A stretch of DNA of 64,000 nt from Caenimonas sp. SL110. GTDB taxonomy: Bacteria; Pseudomonadota; Gammaproteobacteria; Burkholderiales; Burkholderiaceae_C. The notes beneath the pieces are model-generated. The model was not told the DNA's origin. It worked only from the letters and a program-made list of their open reading frames with translations, and made no database searches. Shown here piece by piece: positions 39,204-47,308 of the stretch (the stretch's first letter is position 1; every line of letters starts with the position of its first letter). The translations under genes and the position numbers were made by a program. Location: the NCBI RefSeq assembly GCF_001044395.1, contig NZ_JANU01000001.1, forward strand, positions 1 to 64,000, in the 5' to 3' direction.

Positions 39204-40649
39204 TCATGCCTGGGTGTAGGCCGTCTTCACGATGGTGAAGAACTCCTGCGCATAACGGCCCTGCTCGCGTGGGCCGTAGCTGCTGCCCTTGCGGCCGCCG
39301 AATGGCACGTGATAGTCCACGCCGGCAGTGGGCAGGTTCACCATGACCATGCCGGCCTGCGAATGACGCTTGAAATGAGTCGCGTACTTCAGGCTGGTGG
39401 TGGCGATGCCCGACGAAAGGCCGAACTCGGTGTCGTTGGCGACGGCCAGGGCCTCGTCGTAGTCGCGCACGCGAATGATGCTGGCCACGGGGCCGAACAC
39501 TTCTTCGCGGTTGATGCGCATGGCCGGGAGGGTGTCGGCAAACAGGGTCGGTTCGACGAAGTAGCCTTCCTTGCCGCTACCCGTGTGGCAGGCGATGCGC
39601 TGGCCGCCGGCCACAAGCCGGCCGCCTTCGCTGCGGGCGATGTCAATGTACTTCAGGTCCTGTTCCATCTGCGACCGGCTGGATGCCGGGCCGATGTCGG
39701 TTCCGGCAGTCAGCGCATCGCCGACCTTCAGGCTGGCCATGCGCGCAGCCATGGCTGCGATGAAACGGTCATGGATGCCCTCGGTGACGATCAGCCTGCT
39801 CGAAGCCGTGCAGCGCTGGCCCGTGGAAAAGAATGCACTCTGCACGCACAGCTCGACTGCCTGCTGCAAGTCCGCGTCGTCCAGCACCACTTGCGGGTTC
39901 TTGCCACCCATCTCCAGTTGCACCTTCTTGCCGTGTTCGGCGCACTGCACCGCGATGCGGCGGCCGACTTCCACCGACCCGGTAAAACTCACGGCTGCAA
40001 TGCCGGGGTGCGTGACAAGCCGGTCGCCGATCACGCTGCCGCGACCCATCACCAGGTTGAAGACGCCCGCCGGGATGCCGCTGCGGTGAATGATCTCTGC
40101 CAGTGCCCAGGCCGAGCCGGGCACGAGATCCGCTGGCTTGAACACGACGCAGTTGCCGAATGCGAGTGCCGGTGCGATCTTCCACGCGGGAATCGCGATC
40201 GGAAAATTCCACGGCGTGACCAGGCCCACCACACCGATGGGTTCGCGCGTGATCTCCACGCCCACACCGGGCCGCACCGAAGGTAATGTCTCGCCGGACA
40301 GGCGCACGCACTCGCCGGCGAAGAAGCGAAAGAGATAGCCGGCGCGAGTCACCTCGCCGATCGCCTCGGGGCGAGTCTTGCCCTCTTCGCGCGCCAGCAG
40401 GGCGCCGAGTTCATCGCGTCGCGCGTGGATCTCCATGCCGATCCGGTCGAGCGCATCGGCGCGTGCCTGTATGCCGCCGGTGCTCCAGGCCGGGAATGCA
40501 GCCTGCGCGGCAGCGACGGCCGCGTCGAGCTGGGCCACATCGGCCTGCGCGTACTCGCCGACGATGTCCGATGGATCGGATGGATTGGCGTTGACGCTGA
40601 AGCGCTCGTTGGGCACCCATTGGCCGGCGATGAGATTTGCGTAGGACAT
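39204..40649 (-). CDS. NAD(P)-dependent aldehyde dehydrogenase (semialdehyde type)
   Basis: A protein of 481 residues with all catalytic residues: Asn148 in TPWNFP, Lys171 in VVFKPADL, Glu246 in VQLEMGGKNP and the nucleophile Cys280 in STGQRCTASSR. The sequence looks most like the 2,5-dioxovalerate (alpha-ketoglutarate semialdehyde) and succinate semialdehyde group. It converts an aldehyde to the acid. The stop lies 14 bp before the ydiJ-like start. Together with YdiJ and the 2-hydroxyacid dehydrogenase this suggests breakdown of a hydroxy- or oxo-dicarboxylate. Confidence 0.9.
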   Translation of the reverse strand: MSYANLIAGQWVPNERFSVNANPSDPSDIVGEYAQADVAQLDAAVAAAQAAFPAWSTGGIQARADALDRIGMEIHARRDELGALLAREEGKTRPEAIGEVTRAGYLFRFFAGECVRLSGETLPSVRPGVGVEITREPIGVVGLVTPWNFPIAIPAWKIAPALAFGNCVVFKPADLVPGSAWALAEIIHRSGIPAGVFNLVMGRGSVIGDRLVTHPGIAAVSFTGSVEVGRRIAVQCAEHGKKVQLEMGGKNPQVVLDDADLQQAVELCVQSAFFSTGQRCTASSRLIVTEGIHDRFIAAMAARMASLKVGDALTAGTDIGPASSRSQMEQDLKYIDIARSEGGRLVAGGQRIACHTGSGKEGYFVEPTLFADTLPAMRINREEVFGPVASIIRVRDYDEALAVANDTEFGLSSGIATTSLKYATHFKRHSQAGMVMVNLPTAGVDYHVPFGGRKGSSYGPREQGRYAQEFFTIVKTAYTQA

Positions 40650-40654
40650 GATGT

Positions 40655-41608
40655 TCAGTTGACGCGGGTCAGCAGGGGCTTTCCCGAAAAATGGGCATCG
40701 GCGTTCTGCAGGAAGCGCACGACGGACGCATGGATGGCCTGCGGCGAGATGCCGCCTATGTGCGGCGTGAGCACCGCATTCTCGAATTCAAGCAGTGGCG
40801 CGGGCGGCGTCGGCTCGCCTTCATAGACGTCCAGCGCGGCGGCCCAGATGCGCTTGTCGCGCAGCGCGTCGGCGACCGCATTCGTGTCGACCAGCGTGCC
40901 GCGCGCCACATTGACCACGACGCCTTGCGGCCCCAGCGCATCGAGCACCTGCGCGTTGACGATGTGGTAGGTCGCCTTGCCGCCCGGCGCGGCGATGACC
41001 AGAAAGTCGCACCACTGCGCCAGGCTCACGATGTCGTCGAACCAGCGAAAGCCCGATTCGTCCTTGCGGTTGCGGCTGTGATAGCCGATCTCCATGTCAA
41101 AGCCCTGCGCCCGCTTTGCGACCTTGCGGCCGATGGCGCCCAGCCCGAAGATGCCCATCTTGCGGCCAGAGACATGGGGCGGGCGCGGAATGTCATCACG
41201 CCACAACCCCGTGCGTACGCCACTGTTGAGAAACGGAATGCGGCGCACGGCCGCAAGCAGGATCGCCATCGCGTGGTCTGCCACCGCGTCGTCGTTGGTG
41301 CCAGCCGCATTGCACACCGGGATGCCGCGCGCACTCGCCGCGTCGATGGCCACGTTCTCGAAGCCCACGCCCACGGTGCAGATCAGCTCCACCTTGGGCA
41401 GGGCTGCGATCTCTTGCGGCAAGAGGCCGTTCGTGCCGTTGGTCAGCACGACGCGGATCTCGTTGCCGCGCGCTGCAATCTGCGCAGCGCCATTGGAGCG
41501 ATCGGCGCCCAGGCCTTCGTTCGGCGCATAGATCATGTCGAATTGCTCCGACACGAGCGCGCGATGTTCATCGGAAAGATAGACGAGTACGAGTAGCGTG
41601 GGTTTCAT
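40655..41608 (-). CDS. D-2-hydroxyacid dehydrogenase (NAD-dependent)
   Basis: A protein of 317 residues with Rossmann motif GIFGLGAIGRKVAKRA (153-168), Arg236 in VNVARGTLVD, Glu265 in DVYEGEP and His283 in TPHIGGIS: the Arg-Glu-His triad of D-isomer hydroxyacid dehydrogenases. It reduces a 2-oxoacid or oxidises its D-hydroxy form; glyoxylate/hydroxypyruvate-type substrates are common. It lies 5 bp before the aldehyde dehydrogenase gene and behind a Bug gene in the same array. Confidence 0.9.
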   Translation of the reverse strand: MKPTLLVLVYLSDEHRALVSEQFDMIYAPNEGLGADRSNGAAQIAARGNEIRVVLTNGTNGLLPQEIAALPKVELICTVGVGFENVAIDAASARGIPVCNAAGTNDDAVADHAMAILLAAVRRIPFLNSGVRTGLWRDDIPRPPHVSGRKMGIFGLGAIGRKVAKRAQGFDMEIGYHSRNRKDESGFRWFDDIVSLAQWCDFLVIAAPGGKATYHIVNAQVLDALGPQGVVVNVARGTLVDTNAVADALRDKRIWAAALDVYEGEPTPPAPLLEFENAVLTPHIGGISPQAIHASVVRFLQNADAHFSGKPLLTRVN

Positions 41609-41648
41609 GCTTGGCTGCGAGGTATCGGGATAGGTGGCAGTGTGGAGG

Positions 41649-42617
41649 TCAGTCGACCTTGGCGCCGGACAGCTTGACCAGCTTGCCCCACTTCTCGATT
41701 TCGGAGGCGAGCACCTTCTTGAACTCGGCGGGGCTGTTGCCCACCGGGGTCGAGCCCTGGTCGGCCAGCGTCTTCCTGACGGCCGGGTCCTGCAGCACCT
41801 TGCGAATCGCTGCGTTCAGCTTCGTGACGACGTCAGCAGGCGTGCCGGTGGGTGCGAAGACGCCGTTCCACAAGACCACTTCATAGCCCGGCAGCACTTC
41901 GCCAATCGCGGGCACGTTGGGCACGCGCGGCGAGCGCCTGGCCGTCGTGATGCCCAGCGGACGCAGCTTGCCGGTGTCGATGTACGGCAGCACTTCGACC
42001 AGCGGCGAGAACACCGCCTGGATCTGGCCGGCCAGCAGGTCGGCATTGGCCGGAGCGCCGCCCTTGTAAGGCACGTGCACCATCTCGCCGCCAGCGAGGT
42101 TGTTGAACAGCGCGCCCGACAGGTGCTGCGATGTGCCGTTGCCTGCGGAGCCGAAGTTGACCGGTGCCTTCCTGGCCTTGACGTAGTCGACGAACTCCTT
42201 GAGCGTCTTGGCGGGCACGTCGTTGTTCACCATCAGCACGTTGGGGATCAGCGCAACTTGAGAGACGGGGATCAGGTCCTTGTTGAGGTCGAACCCCATG
42301 TCGGCGTAGAGCGTCACATTGGTCGCGATGGTGCTGGTGTGCATCAGCAGTGTGTAGCCGTCTGCCGGTGCGCGAGCCACGAAAGCCGAGCCGATGTTGC
42401 CGCCGGCGCCGGCCTTGTTGTCGATGACCACGCGCTGGCCCAGCACGCCGCTGAGCTTTTCGGCCAGCATGCGCGCCGTGGTGTCGGTGCTGCCGCCGGG
42501 TGACAGCGGAACGACGAGCGTGATCGGCTTTTCGGGCCAGCCGGCCGCGTGGGATGCGAAGCCGCATGCCGCGAATGCGAGGGCTGCGGCGGTCTTGATG
42601 AATGTGGAGCGTTGCAT
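41649..42617 (-). CDS. Bug-family (TctC-like) periplasmic solute-binding protein
   Basis: A protein of 322 residues with signal peptide MQRSTFIKTAAALAFAACGF then ASHAAGWPEKPIT. The Bug signatures are ITLVVPLSPGGSTDTTARML, PADGYTLLMHTSTIATN and MVHVPYKGGAPANADLLAGQ. Such proteins bind carboxylates and serve tripartite tricarboxylate transporters or act as orphan sensors. ATG 42617 is chosen because the signal peptide starts there. It lies inside the minus-strand catabolic array, 28 bp behind the DUF1185 gene. No tctA or tctB permease gene lies in the window. Confidence 0.92.
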   Translation of the reverse strand: MQRSTFIKTAAALAFAACGFASHAAGWPEKPITLVVPLSPGGSTDTTARMLAEKLSGVLGQRVVIDNKAGAGGNIGSAFVARAPADGYTLLMHTSTIATNVTLYADMGFDLNKDLIPVSQVALIPNVLMVNNDVPAKTLKEFVDYVKARKAPVNFGSAGNGTSQHLSGALFNNLAGGEMVHVPYKGGAPANADLLAGQIQAVFSPLVEVLPYIDTGKLRPLGITTARRSPRVPNVPAIGEVLPGYEVVLWNGVFAPTGTPADVVTKLNAAIRKVLQDPAVRKTLADQGSTPVGNSPAEFKKVLASEIEKWGKLVKLSGAKVD

Positions 42618-42645
42618 GAGGAGTGGACTACTTCTTGAAAAAAAT

Positions 42646-43227
42646 TTAGCGCTGGCCGTCGCCGACCTTGATCTCGGAGGCACGCAGGCCGCCCAGGCGT
42701 TCATGCACGCGGGTGCCGGTGGACATGACAAGCGCATAGAGCAGCTCGTCGGCGCGCGGGCCGTCGATGGTGCCGACTTCCATCGTGGTGAAGTGGCTGC
42801 GCACGTAGCACGCCTCGATATGGTGAAGCGGAATCTGCAGGCGCGTGCCGGCAACTGCGACGACCTTGGCCGCCGGAACAATCGACTTGGCCCGTGGCAG
42901 GCACGAGCGCATCGGATAGCCGCCTGCGATATGCCAGATCGCGCCGTGCTCGAGTTCGCCGTCAAGGCCCACGATGGCGCCCTTGCCGTAGGCCTCGATC
43001 TTGTCGGCGCCGCCCAGTGCTTCGATCAGTTCGGGAACCAGCTTGTTGGCCATCTCGGTTGCGTCCTTGACGAACGGCTGGAGGTCTTCCACATAGCGCC
43101 CTGCATAGGGGTTCTTCAGGATGACGGCGATGGAACCCATCTTGATGGGAACGTCACGTGCGGGGCCGCCTTCGTGATAGATGGATTCGACGTTGAGCAG
43201 CTTTTTGCGGATCTGGACGAGGGACAT
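42646..43227 (-). CDS. DUF1185 / 'amino acid synthesis' family protein
   Basis: A protein of 193 residues of the AA_synth family (DUF1185), whose biochemical role is not established to my knowledge. Family-like stretches are ESIYHEGGPARDVPIKMGSI, VLKNPYAGRYVEDL, GKGAIVGLDGELEHGAIWHI and TTMEVGTIDGPRADELLYAL. No signal peptide or membrane segment is visible. It lies between the beta-hydroxyacid dehydrogenase and Bug genes, so it belongs to the same catabolic array. Orthologues I remember also sit in metabolic clusters of Burkholderiales. Confidence 0.82.
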   Translation of the reverse strand: MSLVQIRKKLLNVESIYHEGGPARDVPIKMGSIAVILKNPYAGRYVEDLQPFVKDATEMANKLVPELIEALGGADKIEAYGKGAIVGLDGELEHGAIWHIAGGYPMRSCLPRAKSIVPAAKVVAVAGTRLQIPLHHIEACYVRSHFTTMEVGTIDGPRADELLYALVMSTGTRVHERLGGLRASEIKVGDGQR

Positions 43228-43276
43228 GTGGGTAACTCCGGGATGAATGTGAATGAGGTGGAGGCAGGGGGCTGGG

Positions 43277-44167
43277 TCAGGCGGCCGGCTTTTCGCCGAA
43301 CTGCACGCCAGCCCATTGCTCGAAATGGCGGATAGGGAACACGTTGTCCTTGTCGCCGTCGCCTTGCGTCATGGCGAATGCGAGAAACTGGCGGGCGGCG
43401 GGGCTCACGAACAGCGGCGCGCCGAGTTTCTCGGCCTCGTCGATGCACATCTTGATGTCCTTGTGCAGCAGCTCGGTGGTGAACCGCACCGGGAAGCTGC
43501 GGTCCAGCACGCACTGCGGAATGCGTTCCAGCGTGGCGAATGAGCGGCCGCTCGACACATTGATCACGTCGAGCATGGTCTTGGCGTCCAGGCCTGCCTT
43601 GACGCCGTAGACCAGCGTCTCCAGGCTGGCGACCATGCTGGTGGCGTACAGCGTGTTGTTGATGATCTTCATCGTCTGGCCCAGGCTGGGGTCGGCGCCC
43701 AGATAGAAGATCTTGTTGCCGATCACGCGCAGCAGCGGCTCGATTTCTTCGTAGGCCTGCGACGGGCCGGCGGGCATCACGGCGAGCGCGCCTTTCTCGG
43801 CATTGGCAGTGCCGCCGCTGACGGGTGCGCCAACCAGGGAAATATTCCTGGCTTTGAGCAGGGCTTCAACTTCCTTGGTCACCGAAGGGCCGGTGGTGGA
43901 CAGGTCGACGACGATGCGCACCTTGCTGCCCTGCGCAACCTCCGCTGCAACCTCGGCGACGACGCGCGGCAGCGGCAGGCACAGCAGCACGATTTCCACG
44001 GTGCTGGCGAGTTCCTTTGCGTTCGCTGCGGCTATCGCGCCCTTGGCCACGAGGCGATCCTGCGCGGCGGCGCTGCGGTCATTGACGTGCAGTTCGTGGC
44101 CGGCGGCGAGCAGGCGCGTGCCGAAGTGCACGCCGATGTTGCCGAGACCGATCAATCCGATTTTCAT
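43277..44167 (-). CDS. NAD(P)-dependent beta-hydroxyacid dehydrogenase
   Basis: A protein of 296 residues of the 3-hydroxyisobutyrate / tartronate semialdehyde reductase family. The nucleotide motif is GLIGLGNIGVHFGTRLL, the substrate loop VDLSTTGPS then GAPVSGGTANAEKGAL, and the catalytic lysine is Lys167 in GQTMKIINNTL. It opens the minus-strand array, and a copy of the shared 17-bp operator lies 128 bp upstream of its start. An AGGAAG ribosome site precedes ATG 44167. Confidence 0.9.
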   Translation of the reverse strand: MKIGLIGLGNIGVHFGTRLLAAGHELHVNDRSAAAQDRLVAKGAIAAANAKELASTVEIVLLCLPLPRVVAEVAAEVAQGSKVRIVVDLSTTGPSVTKEVEALLKARNISLVGAPVSGGTANAEKGALAVMPAGPSQAYEEIEPLLRVIGNKIFYLGADPSLGQTMKIINNTLYATSMVASLETLVYGVKAGLDAKTMLDVINVSSGRSFATLERIPQCVLDRSFPVRFTTELLHKDIKMCIDEAEKLGAPLFVSPAARQFLAFAMTQGDGDKDNVFPIRHFEQWAGVQFGEKPAA

Positions 44168-44294
44168 GAGGCTCTTCCTGGGTTCCTGGGTGTGGAGTCA
44201 CAAGCCGCGCGATACAGGCAGCGTGCGACTTGCGGCGTGGGACGAAAGATAGGCTTGCACGCGTTGCAGGGCCAGTGCTGTTTGTGGCCCTGCA

Positions 44295-44311
44295 TATGCA
44301 GTTGTGTTAAT
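44295..44311 (-). promoter_or_regulatory. Putative LysR operator upstream of the minus-strand catabolic array
   Basis: On the minus strand the sequence reads ATTAACACAACTGCATA, matching RTTAAC-N3-A-N3-CATA exactly. It lies 128 bp upstream of the beta-hydroxyacid dehydrogenase start, in the same orientation. It contains the T-N11-A spacing usual for LysR sites. The rest of the 165-bp spacer 44168-44332 holds nothing else I can name. Confidence 0.6.
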
Positions 44312-44332
44312 CGCTCATGCAATGGCTGGCGC

Positions 44333-45004
44333 TCAGGGCGCCAGGTAACCCTTTTGCCTGAGCATGGCGTCGATCCAGGATGTGTCGAGGGTTCCCGCTG
44401 CAATCGCCTTGAGCGTTTGCTCCTCCTGCGAGTGCTTTTCTTCTGCGGCAGCGCAGATGGCAGCGGCCTGTTCCAGCGGGATACACAGCACGCCATCGCC
44501 ATCGCCCAGCATGATGTCGCCGGGGTTCACGACCATGCCGTCCAGGCTCACGGCAACATTGATCTGGCCGGGGCCGTCCTTGTAGGGGCCGCGGTGCGAG
44601 ACACCGGCCGCAAACACCGGAAGCGATGCCTTGCGCAGGAAGTCGGCGTCACGCACCGACCCGTTGATGACGAGACCCGCGATGCCGCGCGAAGCGGCGT
44701 AGCTGGTCATCAGCTCGCCAATGATCGCGTTGGTCAGGTCGCCGCCTGCGTCCACCACGACGATGTCGCCGGGCTTTGCCAGGTCGAGCGCCTTGTGCAC
44801 GAAGAGGTTGTCACCGGGGCGGGTCTTGACGGTGAGTGCAGTGCCCGCCATCGGGCTGCCGTCGTGCATGGGCCGCAGGCGCGGACCTCCTGCGGTCAGG
44901 CGCATCATCATGTCGCTGATGTTGGCAACGGGGATGCGGCGAAGGCGCTCGACGAGTGCGGGGTCGGCTTGTACGTGCCGCTCGAAAATGCAGGGCTGGC
45001 TCAT
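44333..45004 (-). CDS. RraA-like / HMG-type aldolase family protein
   Basis: A protein of 223 residues of the RraA-like family, which includes 4-hydroxy-4-methyl-2-oxoglutarate and 4-carboxy-4-hydroxy-2-oxoadipate aldolases and oxaloacetate decarboxylases. Conserved parts are GTALTVKTRPGDNLFVHKAL, GELMTSYAASRGIAGLVING-SVRD and GDIMLGDGDGVLCIP, which hold the Arg and Asp used for substrate and metal binding. It would split a 2-oxo-4-hydroxy acid to pyruvate plus a fragment. It has its own operator copy at 45111-45127 and no clear Shine-Dalgarno. Confidence 0.85.
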   Translation of the reverse strand: MSQPCIFERHVQADPALVERLRRIPVANISDMMMRLTAGGPRLRPMHDGSPMAGTALTVKTRPGDNLFVHKALDLAKPGDIVVVDAGGDLTNAIIGELMTSYAASRGIAGLVINGSVRDADFLRKASLPVFAAGVSHRGPYKDGPGQINVAVSLDGMVVNPGDIMLGDGDGVLCIPLEQAAAICAAAEEKHSQEEQTLKAIAAGTLDTSWIDAMLRQKGYLAP

Positions 45005-45110
45005 GCGTGGATTCCATCAACAAAAGGAGGCAGGCCCACCGGTGTGGCGGGCCATTTGTTGAATCTATCCGCGCAATCACCCGTGGACGTGTGTTGTTTG
45101 TGGGGTGCGG

Positions 45111-45127
45111 GATGCAGTCAGGTTAAT
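45111..45127 (-). promoter_or_regulatory. Putative LysR operator upstream of the RraA-like gene
   Basis: Minus-strand sequence ATTAACCTGACTGCATC, matching RTTAAC-N3-A-N3-CATA except the last base. It is 107 bp upstream of the RraA-like start and overlaps the end of the LysR coding sequence. Orientation is the same as the gene behind it. Confidence 0.5.
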
Positions 45128-46046
45128 CGCCCCGGTCATTGCCCCGGTCATCGCGCCGGTCGTGCGCCGCCTGCTGGCGCAACAGTTCGATGAACTTTTC
45201 GGCGTGCGTGCGGCCGTTGTCGAAAACCGATCGCACGATGCTCGGCTCCAGCCAGATGTCCACCGACAGCGGCAGCGTTTGCAGGTCGGTCCAGCCCATG
45301 CCCTCGGCGGTGAACTCATCCACGATGGCCACGCCTGCGCCAGATCGCGCGAGCGAACACGCCATGTCGCTCTGGTGGATGTTGATGCGCGTGGTGAGCT
45401 CGACGCCCGCCTTCTGGAAGGCCGATGCGATGAGCTGGCCGAAAGGAATGCCCGGGTCGTGCGAGATGACGGGGTAGCGCGCGATCTCCTCCAGCGGAAC
45501 CGCCGTCATCTGCGCCAGCTGATGCCCGCGCGGCACCACGCACACCATGCGCCCGCGGGTGAACGGCTCGACCCGCAGGTTGGGGTGGTCGATCGGGTGC
45601 ACCGAGACGCCCAGGTCCACCTTGTTGCTCAAAATCTCTTGCGGCATGTTGTTGAGCAGCGTGGTGCGAAAGTTCACCCGGATCTTCGGGTAGCGCTGCA
45701 CGAAGGCCGCAATCGCGCGCGACATGATCCCGCGCGACAGGCTGGGGCTTGCTGCGATGCGCAGCGTGCCCGACGGTCCCTGCGCCAATGCGCGCGCGAA
45801 CTCATCAACCTTGACGGCTTGCTGGTAGAACTCGTCCACCTCGGTGAACAGGGCCTCGCCCTCGGGCGTGGGCACCAGCTTGCCCTTGACCCGGTTGAAC
45901 AGGGTCAGGCCCAGCGTCTGCTCGGTGTGCGAAATGATGCGGCTGACCGCCGGCTGCGAAGCGAATAGCAATTGAGCGGCAGCCTTGATCGAGCCGGTCA
46001 GCATCACTGCCCGGAACACCTCCATTTGCCTGAGTCTGAATTTCAT
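45123..46046 (-). CDS. LysR-family transcriptional regulator (first of a divergent pair)
   Basis: A protein of 307 residues. The N-terminal winged HTH reads RLRQMEVFRAVMLTGSIKAA then FASQPAVSRIISHTEQTLG, followed by the LysR ligand-binding domain. It is very similar along its whole length to the divergent LysR protein encoded from 46124 (same FRAVMLTGSI, KGKLVPTPEGEALFTEVD, ILSNKVDL and RGRMVC blocks), a sign of duplication. The C-terminal tail HDRRDDRGNDRGD comes from three 12-bp DNA repeats and is not family-like. It probably controls the operator series in this region. Confidence 0.92.
   Translation of the reverse strand: MKFRLRQMEVFRAVMLTGSIKAAAQLLFASQPAVSRIISHTEQTLGLTLFNRVKGKLVPTPEGEALFTEVDEFYQQAVKVDEFARALAQGPSGTLRIAASPSLSRGIMSRAIAAFVQRYPKIRVNFRTTLLNNMPQEILSNKVDLGVSVHPIDHPNLRVEPFTRGRMVCVVPRGHQLAQMTAVPLEEIARYPVISHDPGIPFGQLIASAFQKAGVELTTRINIHQSDMACSLARSGAGVAIVDEFTAEGMGWTDLQTLPLSVDIWLEPSIVRSVFDNGRTHAEKFIELLRQQAAHDRRDDRGNDRGD
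45129..45164. repeat. Three tandem 12-bp repeats in the end of the LysR gene
   Basis: Units GCCCCGGTCATT (45129-45140), GCCCCGGTCATC (45141-45152) and the weaker GCGCCGGTCGTG (45153-45164) stand head to tail. They encode the charged tail of the LysR protein and probably arose by slippage. Confidence 0.75.
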
Positions 46047-46073
46047 TGCCGCAAAGTATCCGCTATCGCCGGG

Positions 46074-46090
46074 TATGCGTTGCTGTTAAT
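46074..46090 (-). promoter_or_regulatory. Putative LysR operator between the divergent LysR genes
   Basis: Minus-strand sequence ATTAACAGCAACGCATA matches RTTAAC-N3-A-N3-CATA exactly. It lies in the 77-bp spacer between the two LysR starts (46046 and 46124), so binding could control both genes. This is the expected place for autoregulation of LysR proteins. Confidence 0.6.
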
Positions 46091-46123
46091 CGCCCTGTGA
46101 ACTTGCCGTCTAAACTCGCGCAC

Positions 46124-47005
46124 ATGACATTGCGGCTGCGACAAATGGAAGTCTTCCGGGCAGTGATGCTGACCGGCTCGATCAATGGCGCCTCCCGGAT
46201 GCTGTTCATTTCGCAGCCTGCGGTGAGCCGCATCATCTCCCACATGGAGCAGGGGCTGGGCTACCAGCTGTTCAACCGCACCAAGGGCAAACTCGTGCCC
46301 ACGCCCGAGGGCGAGGCCCTGTTCACCGAGGTCGACGATTTCTACCAGCACGCGATGCGGGTCAGCGACTTTGCGGCCGACCTCGCGCACGGCCCTGCCG
46401 GCACGCTGAACATCTCGTCGAGTCCCTGCCTGAGCTACCGCATCGTGCCGCGTGCGATTGCGCGCTTCGTCGATCGCTACCCGCGCATCCGGGTCAACTA
46501 CCACACGACCCTGATGCACATGATGGCGGCCGAGGTGCTGAGCAACAAGGTGGACCTGGTGGTCTCGGTGTTGCCGCTGGAGCATCCCCACCTGAAAGTG
46601 GAGACCTTCCGGCGCGGGCGCATGGTCTGCGTGATGCCCGAGGGTCACGAACTTGCGGCGGCAGAGACCATCACCTTCAGCGATCTGTCATCGGTGCCGC
46701 TGATCACGCACAACCCCAGCATCCAGTTCGGCAAGCTGATCGAATCCGCATTTGCACAAGCCGGGTTCACACCGGCACCTCGCATCCATGTGCTGCAGAC
46801 CGAGATCGCTTGTTCGCTGGTGCGTGCGGGCGCGGGGCTGGCGATCGTCGATGAATACACGGCTGCGGGTGGGCCGTGGTCTGGCATCGTGATCAGGCCG
46901 CTGGCCCACGAGATCCCGCTCGCGCCCAGCATCGCCCGCACCGTGTTCGACCGGCACGGCACCCACGCGCAGAAGTTCATCGAGATATTGACGGCGCTGG
47001 ATTGA
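46124..47005 (+). CDS. LysR-family transcriptional regulator (second of a divergent pair)
   Basis: A protein of 293 residues. The HTH is RLRQMEVFRAVMLTGSINGA then FISQPAVSRIISHMEQGLG, with the usual ligand-binding domain. I judge by eye that well over half of its residues match the divergent LysR at 45123-46046. ATG 46124 (MTLRLRQMEVF) is chosen to match that paralogue; the upstream frame is intergenic. It stands before the Bug/CaiB/crotonase operon and is a likely regulator of it. The effector is unknown. Confidence 0.92.
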   Translation: MTLRLRQMEVFRAVMLTGSINGASRMLFISQPAVSRIISHMEQGLGYQLFNRTKGKLVPTPEGEALFTEVDDFYQHAMRVSDFAADLAHGPAGTLNISSSPCLSYRIVPRAIARFVDRYPRIRVNYHTTLMHMMAAEVLSNKVDLVVSVLPLEHPHLKVETFRRGRMVCVMPEGHELAAAETITFSDLSSVPLITHNPSIQFGKLIESAFAQAGFTPAPRIHVLQTEIACSLVRAGAGLAIVDEYTAAGGPWSGIVIRPLAHEIPLAPSIARTVFDRHGTHAQKFIEILTALD

Positions 47006-47017
47006 GCCAATACGGCT

Positions 47018-47100
47018 GTCATTGCGGACTCGATCCGCAATCCATGTCTTCGACGGCACGTGCCGCTTCGCGGTGGATGCCGGATCAAGTCCGGCATGAC
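47018..47100. repeat. Dispersed inverted-repeat element downstream of LysR
   Basis: Two 27-nt arms face each other: the left from 47018 (GTCATTGCGGACTCGATCC...) and the right ending at 47100 (...TCAAGTCCGGCATGAC). Comparing arm with reverse complement gives 22 of 27 identical. Between them is a perfect palindrome CGGCACGTGCCG (47054-47065). A related fragment stands at 27-44. In the 303-bp spacer 47006-47308 it probably ends the LysR transcript. A further half-copy CCCGGCATGACAA lies at about 47111. Confidence 0.75.
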
Positions 47101-47185
47101 AACCTGTTCGCCCGGCATGACAAACGGGCCCTCCGCACTTACCCGTACATGCTAAGCATTCATCCGGGCCGTAAACCCACCACCT

Positions 47186-47202
47186 GTTAACACAAGGTCA
47201 TA
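47186..47202 (+). promoter_or_regulatory. Putative LysR operator upstream of the Bug/CaiB/crotonase operon
   Basis: GTTAACACAAGGTCATA matches RTTAAC-N3-A-N3-CATA exactly, 106 bp upstream of the Bug gene start. A second partial copy, GCGGTTAACGGCATGC, lies about 40 bp nearer the gene (47225-47240) and could be a weaker activation site. Both point toward the operon. Confidence 0.6.
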
Positions 47203-47308
47203 GGCTGCGTGCAATTGAGCAATCGCGGTTAACGGCATGCCTCCATAAGATGGATCGAACGTAGCGCGGACCTACCGTGCACGGAAAGTCGATCAGGAGA
47301 CACAGGAC

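Noticed and set aside
29828..45004. Genomic island inserted at the ssrA gene
   Set aside because: tmRNA ends are common integration sites, but I saw no integrase, no repeated ssrA 3' end and no shift in composition right after it.
47225..47244. Second full copy of the 17-bp operator upstream of the Bug/CaiB operon
   Set aside because: GTTAACGGCATGC shares the first half, but the CATA half is not at the right distance, so it is noted only as a partial site.
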